Assembly (NCBI RefSeq): GCF_009937955.1
Contig: NZ_AP018439.1
Location: 558,001 to 622,000 of the forward strand
DNA: 64,000 nt
Direction: 5' to 3'
Source: Undibacterium sp. KW1
Lineage (GTDB): Bacteria; Pseudomonadota; Gammaproteobacteria; Burkholderiales; Burkholderiaceae_D
This document shows, piece by piece, positions 43,461-51,789 of the stretch. Each line of letters starts with the position of its first letter. The first letter of the stretch is position 1. The notes beneath the pieces were generated by a model, which saw nothing but the letters and a program-made list of their open reading frames with translations, did no database searches and was not told the DNA's origin. A program made the position numbers and the translations under genes.

Positions 43461-44693
43461 ATGTTTTTGCGACGAATAGTTTTAAGGATGGTAAATTTTT
43501 TTTTCGGCATGTGCCTTACTTTGCTGTATTTTCATACGGAATGCGTAAGTGCAGAAAAATTAGGATCTGATAAGTTTACTAAATCTAGTTTGAAAATTTT
43601 ATTGGATGAGAATGTATATACCGAAATAGAAATTTTTTCCCCGCTCTCTAAACCCAGAGGGATTGTAGTTGTTGTGCCAGGTACTGGCGGCCTATCTGAC
43701 ATGTATTTCGGTGAAGAAATCGCAAAAAAAAATTACTCCCCTGACAGCAAGGGAGGGTTAACAGAAAAACTCATAGGCTCAGGATATACAGCCGTTTTTT
43801 ATAACCAACGGGGTTATTCGACTCTAAGTAAATGTATTACAGGCGATAGTTTATATTTAAGATCTGCATCATTCGTGTCTCGTTGCGTAGATCCTGAAAT
43901 TCGAAAAACAGTAACATTTTCAAAAATTACTGCAGATACCGAAAAAATTTTTAAGGCATTGAATCAGGTGGTTGAAACGCAGGGAGTCCCTCAACTTGTA
44001 CTGGCATTTTCAGAGGGTATCTATCATGTAAATTCACTTATTGAAAACAAAGAAATTGATCCTGTTGGTGTTGTTGCCGTTGGCGGCCCACTTGAGTCTA
44101 TTTCCTATGTCATGAAATTTCAGCTCGGCTTTGAATTTTATCTAAATCTAATTGAAAAGGCGTTTTTGCATTGCGATTCTGACGTTTTGAATGTTAATCA
44201 AATCATTAATTGTAGTGACTCATCAGCATATACTGGGATTCAGAACTCGTTAATTACAGCAATGGGAGGTCAAACTATTTCAAAAAAAGATTTACCTGCT
44301 CGACAGGAGTTTTTTAAAAAATTTGTACATGATGCATTCGATAAGTATTTAAAGATATCTGAAACAGAATACGTCAATGGCAGTTTTCTTCAATTCGTCC
44401 TTCCAAAGAACTGGTCTGCCGCATACTATACCGAAGCATTTTCTTCGAAAAAAAGTTCAGTTGAAAGATTGAGAAAATTTCCTCATAAGGTGATTTATAT
44501 GTTCGGATCTTTAGATCATCTGGTCCCAATACATTCGGATGGAATTTGTGTGTTAGACGGTCTTGTTGCCAGCAGAACCTGCCAAATCGAGGTTGTAGCA
44601 GGTGTAGGACATGGCTTGGAGGATAAAAGTATGTTACCAACGAATGAAGCACTGAATAAAATAATAGCGGCATTAAATTCAGTCAATAAGTAA
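43461..44693 (+). CDS. Exported alpha/beta-hydrolase-like protein inside the microcin-like locus
   Basis: 410 residues, strikingly AT-rich compared with all neighbours. A signal peptide or anchor (NFFFGMCLTLLYFHTECVSA) precedes an alpha/beta-hydrolase core: GIVVVVPGTGGLSDMY, AVFYNQRGYSTLS (oxyanion region), a nucleophile elbow LAFSEGIYHVN (A-F-S-E-G in place of G-x-S-x-G), a late aspartate in MFGSLDHLVP and a histidine in AGVGHGLED. Possible roles are tailoring, activation or detoxification of the exported peptide, or an unrelated insert. Start uncertain (ATG 43461 or 43488); no strong ribosome-binding site. 174 and 225 bases of AT-rich DNA flank it. Confidence 0.7.
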   Translation: MFLRRIVLRMVNFFFGMCLTLLYFHTECVSAEKLGSDKFTKSSLKILLDENVYTEIEIFSPLSKPRGIVVVVPGTGGLSDMYFGEEIAKKNYSPDSKGGLTEKLIGSGYTAVFYNQRGYSTLSKCITGDSLYLRSASFVSRCVDPEIRKTVTFSKITADTEKIFKALNQVVETQGVPQLVLAFSEGIYHVNSLIENKEIDPVGVVAVGGPLESISYVMKFQLGFEFYLNLIEKAFLHCDSDVLNVNQIINCSDSSAYTGIQNSLITAMGGQTISKKDLPARQEFFKKFVHDAFDKYLKISETEYVNGSFLQFVLPKNWSAAYYTEAFSSKKSSVERLRKFPHKVIYMFGSLDHLVPIHSDGICVLDGLVASRTCQIEVVAGVGHGLEDKSMLPTNEALNKIIAALNSVNK

Positions 44694-44918
44694 CACGAAT
44701 GAGAGCATTCAAGTTATCCCCATGAATTTTCTGTTTTAAAAGCCAGTGTTCATCAACCAAAACTTCTCAGAATAGTCACAAATTTATTTGAAAGTACTAT
44801 TTTGAACATCCAAGGACGAGGAGCGAGCATTACGTTTCCACTTAAAGTATGGGTGTGAGAATTTTGAGTTTATGACTTCAAAAAATATTTTCAGTTCACT
44901 ATTTTAAGCTTTTTAGTC

Positions 44919-47036
44919 ATGACCCCCGTCCTCCAAACCGAATCCAGCGAATGCGGCCTGGCCTGTCTCGCTATGGTCGCCAGCCATTTTGGCTATCACA
45001 CTGACCTTGCAGATCTGCGCCGTCAGTTCTCCATCAGCCTCAAAGGTGCAACGCTGGCGCAACTGATGCGTCATGCGTCTTCCATGCAATTGAACAGCCG
45101 TCCGCTGCGTCTTGAGTTGGATGAGCTCGATCAACTGGCCTTGCCCTGCATACTGCACTGGAACTTGAATCACTTCGTCGTGCTCAAAGCCGTGCGCAAG
45201 GACTGGCGTGGCAAGGTCACTTTGATTCTGCTCGACCCGGCAGTCGGAGAAAGACGTGTTGCGCTGGAGGAAGCGTCCAGTCACTTTACCGGTGTAGCAC
45301 TGGAGCTGGCACCCAGTCCCTCATTCAAACCCAAGGAAGAAAAAAAACAAGTTGCCCTGCGTGATTTGACTGGCCATATCGTCGGCCTGCGTTCTGCGAT
45401 CGTCAAGGTATTGGCGCTGGCTTTGGCGCTGGAGATATTTGCCATCTGCGCACCGCTGTTCAATCAGTTCGTCATTGATGAAGTCATCGTCAGTGGTGAT
45501 AAAGAATTATTGGTCGTGCTGGTGTTTGGTTTTGCGCTGTTGATGATCACCCAGAATGCCATCGGTCTCGCGCGTAGCTGGTTTCTGATGCGCTGGAGCA
45601 TGGATATCAGTCTGCAATGGTCGGCGCGTGTATTTGCCCATCTGGTGCGTTTGCCGGTTTCTTATTTTGAAAAGCGTCATCTTGGTGATGTGGTGTCACG
45701 CTTTGGTTCCATAGGGTCTATACAGAGCACTCTGACTTCCATGTTCGTCGAGAGCGCACTCGATGGCCTGATGGCCGTGCTGGCCCTGGTCATGATGCTG
45801 GTGTATAGCATCAAGCTCAGTATGCTGGTATTGGGTGCTGTGGCTCTGTATGCGGGTTTGCGCTGGGCCTTCTATCAACCTTTCCGTGAAGCATCACAAG
45901 AGAGGCTGATCCTGTCGTCCAAAGAGAGTTCCCACTTCCTGGAAACCATGCGTGCCGTCACGCCCCTGAAACTGTTTGGCCGTGAGACAGAAAGACTGTC
46001 GCGCTGGCAAAATCTGAAGATCGATGTACAAAACCGTGATATCAAGACGCAAAAGCTGTCGATTATCTTCAAGGTCAGCAATACCCTGATCTTTGGCATA
46101 CAGGGACTGGCACTGTTTTATATCGGTGCTGGCCAGGTCATGCAAAATACCTTGACTGTCGGTATGCTGATGGCTTTCTCCAGCTATGCCGGAACTTTTA
46201 CTGGCCGTATCTCCAGCCTCATTGATGTGTTCATCAGTTACCGCATGCTGAGCCTGCATAGCGAAAGGCTGGCAGACATCGTGCTGGAAGAGGCCGAGGC
46301 AGAAACTGCCATCGAAACCGATATCTCGCGCATCAAGGCTGTTATTACCCTCAAGAACATCAAGTTCCGTTATGCCGAGGGTGAACCCTGGGTGTTGAGT
46401 GATGTGAACCTGACCATACCTGCTGGGCAAAGCATCGCCCTGGTTGGCCCCAGTGGTTGTGGCAAGACGACATTGTGCAAGATCATTCTGGGTTTGTTGA
46501 AGCCAACTGAAGGTGAAGTGCTGATCGATGATATCCCCATCACCCAGCTAGGCATCAAAACTTACCGCCAACTGGTGGGCACTGTCATGCAGGAAGATGT
46601 CTTGTTGGCCGGTTCCATCATGGACAATATCGCTTTCTTCGACAGCCATTGTGATCAACAGAGAGTAGAAGAATGTGCGAAGCTCGCAGCCATTCATGAA
46701 GAGATCAGCAAGATGCCCATGGGTTATCAAACCCTGGTAGGTGATATGGGCAGCAGCTTGTCTGGCGGGCAAAAGCAGCGTGTGTTGCTGGCGCGTGCCT
46801 TGTACAAACAACCCAAGGTATTGGCACTCGATGAAGCGACGAGCCATCTGGATGTGAACAATGAACACAAGGTCAACCAGGCGCTAGGTAATTTGCAACT
46901 GACACGCATCATGGTGGCGCACAGGCCAGAGACCATCAATGCGGCTGAGCGGGTGGTTTCCATTCAGGACGGGGCTGTGGTGGAGGTCAGGGCGGCTGTT
47001 GTGAAAGAAGATGGGGCGGGTTTGAAGCTGGCCTGA
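44919..47036 (+). CDS. Peptidase-containing ABC transporter (C39 peptidase, CvaB-like)
   Basis: 705 residues in three domains. The C39 peptidase (1-130) shows Gln6, Cys12 in TESSECGLACL, His85 in LHWNLNHFVVL and Asp106 in LLDPAVG, so it should be active and cut after the Gly-Gly of the peptide leader. The membrane domain (about 150-430) has six segments. The ATPase has Walker A GPSGCGKTT, signature SSLSGGQKQRVLLARAL and Walker B VLALDEATSHLD. ATG 44919 lacks a convincing ribosome-binding site and gives a short N-terminus, but the frame holds no earlier ATG. Works with the HlyD-type protein encoded upstream. Confidence 0.92.
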   Translation: MTPVLQTESSECGLACLAMVASHFGYHTDLADLRRQFSISLKGATLAQLMRHASSMQLNSRPLRLELDELDQLALPCILHWNLNHFVVLKAVRKDWRGKVTLILLDPAVGERRVALEEASSHFTGVALELAPSPSFKPKEEKKQVALRDLTGHIVGLRSAIVKVLALALALEIFAICAPLFNQFVIDEVIVSGDKELLVVLVFGFALLMITQNAIGLARSWFLMRWSMDISLQWSARVFAHLVRLPVSYFEKRHLGDVVSRFGSIGSIQSTLTSMFVESALDGLMAVLALVMMLVYSIKLSMLVLGAVALYAGLRWAFYQPFREASQERLILSSKESSHFLETMRAVTPLKLFGRETERLSRWQNLKIDVQNRDIKTQKLSIIFKVSNTLIFGIQGLALFYIGAGQVMQNTLTVGMLMAFSSYAGTFTGRISSLIDVFISYRMLSLHSERLADIVLEEAEAETAIETDISRIKAVITLKNIKFRYAEGEPWVLSDVNLTIPAGQSIALVGPSGCGKTTLCKIILGLLKPTEGEVLIDDIPITQLGIKTYRQLVGTVMQEDVLLAGSIMDNIAFFDSHCDQQRVEECAKLAAIHEEISKMPMGYQTLVGDMGSSLSGGQKQRVLLARALYKQPKVLALDEATSHLDVNNEHKVNQALGNLQLTRIMVAHRPETINAAERVVSIQDGAVVEVRAAVVKEDGAGLKLA

Positions 47037-47141
47037 TCAGTCAATTTTTATAGACATCTGGCGGACACAATTGGTGTTCCAAATATGCTTCTTGTCTGTG
47101 ATAACAAATTTGGCTGATTGAATACTATAAGGAACAAGCAA

Positions 47142-47542
47142 ATGACGACAGAAAAAAGAGCATTTTTGAAACCAGCAAAATGGCTGTGTATGTTGCGCTA
47201 TTGGCCAATGTCTCAGTGCTTCTATTTTTTATGATGCATGGTATCCGCGATGGTGCACCAATGTGGAGTTTCTGGGTGCCGCTCGCGGCTTTTATCATGC
47301 TTGAAGCCTATACCGTCTTTGAAGAATACAAAAAATCAAATGCAATGACGATGAAGATTAACCTAAGGGCACAGTGGACAGGCGTCGTATTCTTTTTCCT
47401 TGCCCAGTTCTTGATCATGACCAGGAACTGGGCTGAATATAAATTGAGTATGGCAGATGCATTTATCTTGTGTGCCCTGGTTGGCTGTATCAAGGATAGT
47501 ATTTTGCAGGCGATGGCAATGCAAAGATTTTCCGGCTTATGA
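47142..47542 (+). CDS. Small membrane protein, candidate immunity protein (frame broken near start)
   Basis: About 133 residues if one A is added to the AAAA run at 47177-47180: MTTEKRAFLKPAK then MAVYVALLANVSVLLFFMMHG. Supporting this, AAGGAAC lies just before ATG 47142, while ATG 47180 has none. Four hydrophobic segments: about 14-34, 42-60, 80-98 and 105-125. No family recognised. Its size, hydrophobicity and place after the exporter suit a microcin immunity protein, but that is inference only. Confidence 0.6.
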
Positions 47543-47716
47543 TGGCTTGGCTGACTGCCGTACTCTTCGGTATTTGTGAGTCGCAAAATATGACGATCTT
47601 GAACCTCGTCTAATACAAAATGGCAAGGCTTTTATCGGTCTCTGCCACTCCGGTTTAGCTCGTAAGGACGCTCACGCTCGTGTAAGATATGGTTCTGTAT
47701 TGACGCGGGAACGAGC

Positions 47717-48966
47717 ATGATGAACCTGATAGAAACCCTGGGGCAGTGATTTTTGGCCTGGCCTTGTTACATACTTTCAGCGCCAAGTTTTTTGAAGTGC
47801 TGGCGCACCGCAGCGTCAGGCATGCTGGCCTGTTTCACCTGCTGGGTGAAGTCGAAGTTGTGTTTGGCTTCTGGGCTTTTGTGCTCATCGTCGTCATGGC
47901 GCTGGTGTCTGGTGGGGATGCTGCCGTGGCCTATGCCGAGTCGCGTCAATATACCGAACCCCTGTTTGTCTTTGTTGTCATGGTGGTCGCTGCGTCGCGC
48001 CCTGTGCTGGAGATCGTTGGCCGTGTGCTCAAGGTGCTGGCGCGTTTCACACCTGTGCCTGATGCGCTCGCGATGGTGTGGTTTGGCCTGGCAGTCGTAC
48101 CTTTGCTGGGCTCATTGATTACCGAGCCAGCGGCGATGACCCTGGCTGCCCTGATGCTGGCGCCAAGAATCTTTAGACAGGGCATGCCAGAGTGGCTCAA
48201 GTATGCTGCGCTGGGTGTGCTGTTCGTCAATGTCTCCGTAGGTGGTACGCTGACTTCTTTCGCTGCGCCGCCGGTGTTGATGGTGGCCTCTGCCTGGCAA
48301 TGGGATAGCGCTTTCATGCTGGCCACTTTTGGCTGGAAGGCTGCTGTTGCCGTGTTGTTCAATGCCAGCGTGATTACACTGCTTTTGCGCAAGCATATAC
48401 CAGCGCAGAGTTCAGCAGACAGTACGCAAGTGCAGGCAGTGCCACTGATCGTTAGCCTGGTACATCTGGCTTTTCTGGCGGGCGTTGTCCTGTTTGCTCA
48501 TCACCCTGTATTCTTTCTCGGCCTGTTCCTGTTCTTCATGGGCTATACCCAGGCGTATGAACGCCATCAAAGCCCTTTGATCTTGAAAGAGGGTTTGCTG
48601 GTTGGTTTCTTTCTCGCTGGCCTGGTAGTGCTGGGTGGCATGCAGCAATGGTGGTTGCAACCCATCGTCTCCAGCCTGCAACCGCATACCCTGTTTTTTG
48701 CAGCGCTCGGTCTGACGGCGATTACCGATAATGCGGCACTGACTTATTTGGGTTCATTGATCGTAGGCCTCAGTGAACAGGCAAAATACCTGCTGGTCGC
48801 CGGTGCAGTTGCTGGTGGCGGGCTGACAGTTATCGCCAACGCCCCCAATCCTGCAGGCGCGGCTTTATTGCGGCGTGGCTTCAATGATGAATCGATAGGC
48901 GCTGTTGGTTTACTGCTGGGTGCCCTGCCGCCAACGCTGGTGGCGGCATTGATGTTCTTGCTTTGA
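47717..48966 (+). CDS. Putative Na+/H+ antiporter family membrane protein (frame broken near start)
   Basis: About 416 residues with some eleven hydrophobic segments; the family resembles PF07399 (putative Na+/H+ antiporter). The frame as given opens at GTG 47746 (MIFGLALLHTFSAKFFEVLAH). An ATG at 47717 or 47720 with GGGAACGAG upstream begins MNLIETLG and joins as LGAVIFGLAL if one G is added to GGGG at 47740-47743. Conserved-looking polar stretches are SLITEPAAMTLAALMLAPRI, GGTLTSFAAPPVLMVA and ITDNAALTYLGSL. Ion specificity not proven. Confidence 0.78.
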
Positions 48967-49086
48967 TGTGGAATGTTAAGCGGAATGTGAAACGGAATGT
49001 GATGCGCATCAGGGTCTGCTGCTGTTGCTGCTGTTGGCACATTTCAAAAAAACAGATTTGAACTATACTGTATCAAGCGCTACTGC

Positions 49087-49650
49087 ATGGACTTGCTTGC
49101 CTTGCCCTTGTCAGGGCGCGCTCCTTTCCTGCTCAATTGGGACGAATTTGCCAACGGCTATTTCAGCAAGATAAAAAAAACCGGTGTCGTCAAAAGCATG
49201 AAGGATTTTTACTGGGACATACGCCCCAAGCCAGAGTACGGCACCATAGAACTGCGCGTCTGCGATACCCCGCTGAATGTGGTGAGAGCCGCCGCCCTGG
49301 CCGCCTATCTGCTGGAAAGACGCGAAGCCGCGCCAGGAGAAGACGACTATCTTGTCTATAACTATAACCGCTTCCAGGCCTGCCGCTTTGGCTTTGACGG
49401 CGTCACCGTACATTCCAAGACCTATCAAAACAGCATCTTGCGCGAAGACATACTCGCTACTCTCAACAGGCTCAAACCTCACGCAGAAACTCTCGATGCA
49501 CAAGCAGCACTGACACACCTGGGTGAAGTGGCCCGCACCGGCAACGACGCTCAATACCTGCGCCAGCAATACCACGAAAGCGGCAGCCCCGAAGGCATGG
49601 TACATTCCGCGATACACATGTTCCGCGACCGCAGGCGCCGTACCAGGTGA
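49087..49650 (+). pseudogene. C-terminal remnant of a YbdK-type carboxylate-amine (glutamate-cysteine) ligase
   Basis: 187 residues matching only the second half of the roughly 370-residue GCS2/YbdK family: PLSGRAPFLLNWDEF, MKDFYWDIRPKPEYGTIELR, VCDTPLNVVRAAALAAYLL, ending at a normal C-terminus (MVHSAIHMFRDRR). The N-terminal half with the ATP/Mg-binding residues is missing, and the 120 bases upstream, ending in the antiporter gene, do not encode it. The first codons look like an accidental junction. Most likely a deletion remnant. Confidence 0.7.
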
Positions 49651-49701
49651 GTAGCTATGTGAGAGATATCTGTGGTCAGTGATCAATATGAAGGGAAAAA
49701 A

Positions 49702-50262
49702 ATGAATAACTGGACGCCGGACATTTACGAAAAAGCCTGGTCGTTTTCTTCGCGCCAGCATAGCGGGCAAACCTATGGTGGCAAGGTCGAAGGTGAGCGT
49801 ATTGAATACATCAACCACATCGCCAGTGTCGCGATGGAAGTGATCTGGGCTTTGCAGAGCAATACCACTGCCGATGGTGCGCTTGCCGTGCAATGTGCCT
49901 TGCTGCATGACACCATAGAAGACACCAGCGCCAGCTATGAATTATTGCAGCAGGAATTTGGTCTGGCCGTGGCCGATGGTGTGCAGGCTCTTTCCAAAAA
50001 CACGGCTCTGCCGACCAAGGCAGAGCAAATGCGCGACAGCCTGGACCGCATACGCCAGCAACCGGCAGAGATATGGATGGTCAAGATGGCTGACCGTATC
50101 ACCAATCTGTATCACCCGCCGCATTACTGGAATAATGAAAAGATACTCGCGTATCGCGATGAGGCCCAGCTCATTCATGATGAATTGCTGACTGCAGATT
50201 TTGGCCTGGCACAGCGCCTGCAGGTAAAGATCAATGCCTATCCGCAGTTCCTGAAGAAATGA
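49702..50262 (+). CDS. HD-domain hydrolase, small alarmone hydrolase-like
   Basis: 186 residues of the Rel/SpoT-type HD fold: WSFSSRQHSGQTY, IEYINHIASVAMEV (first His), CALLHDTIEDTSASYELLQQ (HD pair plus ED), and VKMADRITNLYHPPHYW (metal Asp and Asn). No synthetase domain, so (p)ppGpp hydrolysis or another nucleotide phosphohydrolase activity is likely. ATG 49702 has GAAGGGA 6 bases upstream; a GTG at 49672 is the alternative. Confidence 0.82.
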   Translation: MNNWTPDIYEKAWSFSSRQHSGQTYGGKVEGERIEYINHIASVAMEVIWALQSNTTADGALAVQCALLHDTIEDTSASYELLQQEFGLAVADGVQALSKNTALPTKAEQMRDSLDRIRQQPAEIWMVKMADRITNLYHPPHYWNNEKILAYRDEAQLIHDELLTADFGLAQRLQVKINAYPQFLKK

Positions 50263-50273
50263 TTTTGCTGTAC

Positions 50274-50302
50274 TTGACTATTGCTTTCGCAGAAACTACA
50301 CT
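50274..50302 (+). promoter_or_regulatory. Promoter before the threonine-rich leader
   Basis: TTGACT (50274-50279), exactly 17 bases, then TACACT (50297-50302). The predicted transcription start (about 50308-50310) coincides with the ATG of the leader peptide, which has no room for a ribosome-binding site. Confidence 0.6.
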
Positions 50303-50309
50303 CGTTCGC

Positions 50310-50396
50310 ATGACATTTCAATTGACCACCACAACAGTCTCTACCATCACCACGACTACCACAGGTAGTAGCGGGGTAGGCTGGCGTCTGGTCTGA
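50310..50396 (+). CDS. Threonine-rich attenuation leader peptide (thrL-like)
   Basis: 28-codon frame beginning MTFQLTTTTVSTI and ending GVGWRLV. Eleven residues are threonine, ten of them within residues 6-18, with one isoleucine, much like the E. coli thr operon leader. All four Thr codons are used. It is followed by overlapping pairing segments and an intrinsic terminator, the layout of a transcription attenuator. Leaderless if the promoter call is right. Confidence 0.72.
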   Translation: MTFQLTTTTVSTITTTTTGSSGVGWRLV

Positions 50397-50428
50397 TCAA
50401 GTCATCACAGGTAGTGAAGAGCTACCTG
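50362..50428 (+). promoter_or_regulatory. Mutually exclusive pairing segments of the attenuator
   Basis: CAGGTAG occurs twice (50362-50368, inside the leader frame, and 50408-50414), and both can pair with CTACCTG (50422-50428). GCGGGGT (50371-50377) can also pair with the terminator's 5' arm ACCCCGC (50438-50444). A ribosome held at the Thr codons or at the stop would cover different segments and so decide whether the terminator forms. Confidence 0.6.
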
Positions 50429-50435
50429 AAACAGC

Positions 50436-50467
50436 AAACCCCGCCAGCGATGAGCGGGGTTTTTTCT
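50436..50467 (+). terminator. Attenuator terminator before the isochorismatase-family gene
   Basis: Stem AACCCCGC / GCGGGGTT with a 9-base loop, followed by a T run (GTTTTTTC). It lies 54 bases before the next start codon. Confidence 0.85.
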
Positions 50468-50520
50468 TGCCTGTACGCGGGCAATTTATCCACGCAGAAA
50501 TGCGCAAAGGAGTCTGAAAG

Positions 50521-51063
50521 ATGGTGCAACAATCATATGTAAATCCGGCCGTGCTGGTCATAGATATGCAGGTAGGCCTGTTCCATGGTGGGCGCATTAT
50601 CCATGCAGCAGAGCAGGTGCTGGACAATGTCAAGCGCGTGCTGGTCAAGGCACATGCCGCCAGTGTGCCGGTATTTGCCGTGCGCCACACTGGTCCGCAG
50701 GGTTCACCGATAGAAGCTGGCAGTGCCAACTGGCAATTCATGCCTGAGTTGGGTATCGACATGGACAGGGATACCGTATTTGAAAAGACCAGGCCCAGTT
50801 GCTTTGCAGGGACGGATTTATTGCAGCAATTGCGCGCAAAAGGCATACAGGAACTGATCATTTGCGGGCTTAAAACCCAGTACTGCATAGACAGCAATTG
50901 CCGCGCTGCCAGCGAGCTGGGTTTCAAGGTGATGCTCGCGGAAGATGCACATAGTTGCAATGACACCGAATTGCTGCCTGCCAGCACCATCATCGCCCAC
51001 CATAACGCGACCCTGAATGGTCTGTTTGTCAGCCTGATCAAGACTGAGGATTTGCGTTTTTAA
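50521..51063 (+). CDS. Isochorismatase-family cysteine hydrolase
   Basis: 180 residues with the family triad: Asp15 in VLVIDMQVGLF, Lys89 in FEKTRPSCF and Cys122 in GLKTQYCIDSNCRAA. These enzymes hydrolyse amides or related bonds (nicotinamide, N-carbamoyl compounds, isochorismate); the Cys makes amide hydrolysis likelier than isochorismatase activity. The first gene after the threonine-type attenuator, which suggests regulation by amino acid supply. Confidence 0.85.
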   Translation: MVQQSYVNPAVLVIDMQVGLFHGGRIIHAAEQVLDNVKRVLVKAHAASVPVFAVRHTGPQGSPIEAGSANWQFMPELGIDMDRDTVFEKTRPSCFAGTDLLQQLRAKGIQELIICGLKTQYCIDSNCRAASELGFKVMLAEDAHSCNDTELLPASTIIAHHNATLNGLFVSLIKTEDLRF

Positions 51064-51247
51064 TCCTGCCAGGCAAGAAGGCCGCCAGCCGCATGCATTC
51101 TAGGACGGCGGCCAGCGGCTGGTGATCAGTGCTGATTGAAATTGCAAAAACTTCAATTCAGACTAGAATGCTTGTGAGCTGACTGCTTATACCTGGTCTG
51201 GTGAATACGGTTGAACCGCATTTCAAATCCTGAACACGGAGGCAAGA

Positions 51248-51715
51248 ATGAAATTACTGCGATTTTATATCGAAGTGGGCGGAGAGGAATTTGATGCCGA
51301 CGGCTTTGCCCTAGCCGCAGATAACAAGGGGCTTGATGGTGCAGTCTCGCGCATCAGTAACAATAGCAAAACACTCAAGCGCTGGGGCGAAGATGCGCAG
51401 GTGACGATTCATTTGGCAGGGCCAGCGCCGCCAGACAGCAATGGCGGGGTCAGGCAATGGTGTACCGGCCTGCTGGAATGTGCCAGCGAATCAGAAACAA
51501 ACTTGCCTGCGTGGCTGGCAGAAGAAGCGCAACTGCTGGATTTTTTGGAGCAGGTCAAATACAAATTACCTGCTGTTGCCGACTATTGTGATGGTGAGTA
51601 CTTCATCTTGCTCAGGCTTGTTTATGCCACTTCAGGCGCAGGCCTGCATTATTCAGAAACCCTGGTGCGCAGCCTGGCCGAGATCAATGGCGGGCTGACG
51701 ATAGATCACGCATAA
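51248..51715 (+). CDS. Hypothetical cytoplasmic protein
   Basis: 155 residues, acidic, no signal peptide or membrane segment. MKLLRFYIEVGGEEFDADGF and the alternating beta pattern recall DUF4279-like proteins, but I am not sure. AGGCAAGA upstream of the ATG. 184 bases separate it from the isochorismatase-family gene. Confidence 0.65.
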   Translation: MKLLRFYIEVGGEEFDADGFALAADNKGLDGAVSRISNNSKTLKRWGEDAQVTIHLAGPAPPDSNGGVRQWCTGLLECASESETNLPAWLAEEAQLLDFLEQVKYKLPAVADYCDGEYFILLRLVYATSGAGLHYSETLVRSLAEINGGLTIDHA

Positions 51716-51759
51716 AAAAACAGAACCTTGCCCGCAAATTTGAAGCTGACAAGGTTCTG
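51714..51759 (-). terminator. Terminator shared by the hypothetical gene and creD
   Basis: Perfect 10-bp stem CAGAACCTTG (51721-51730) / CAAGGTTCTG (51750-51759). On the minus strand it is followed by seven T, so it mainly ends creD. Confidence 0.75.
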
Positions 51760-51789
51760 GTTCTTATACTTACCGGGCTAATTTATTGA

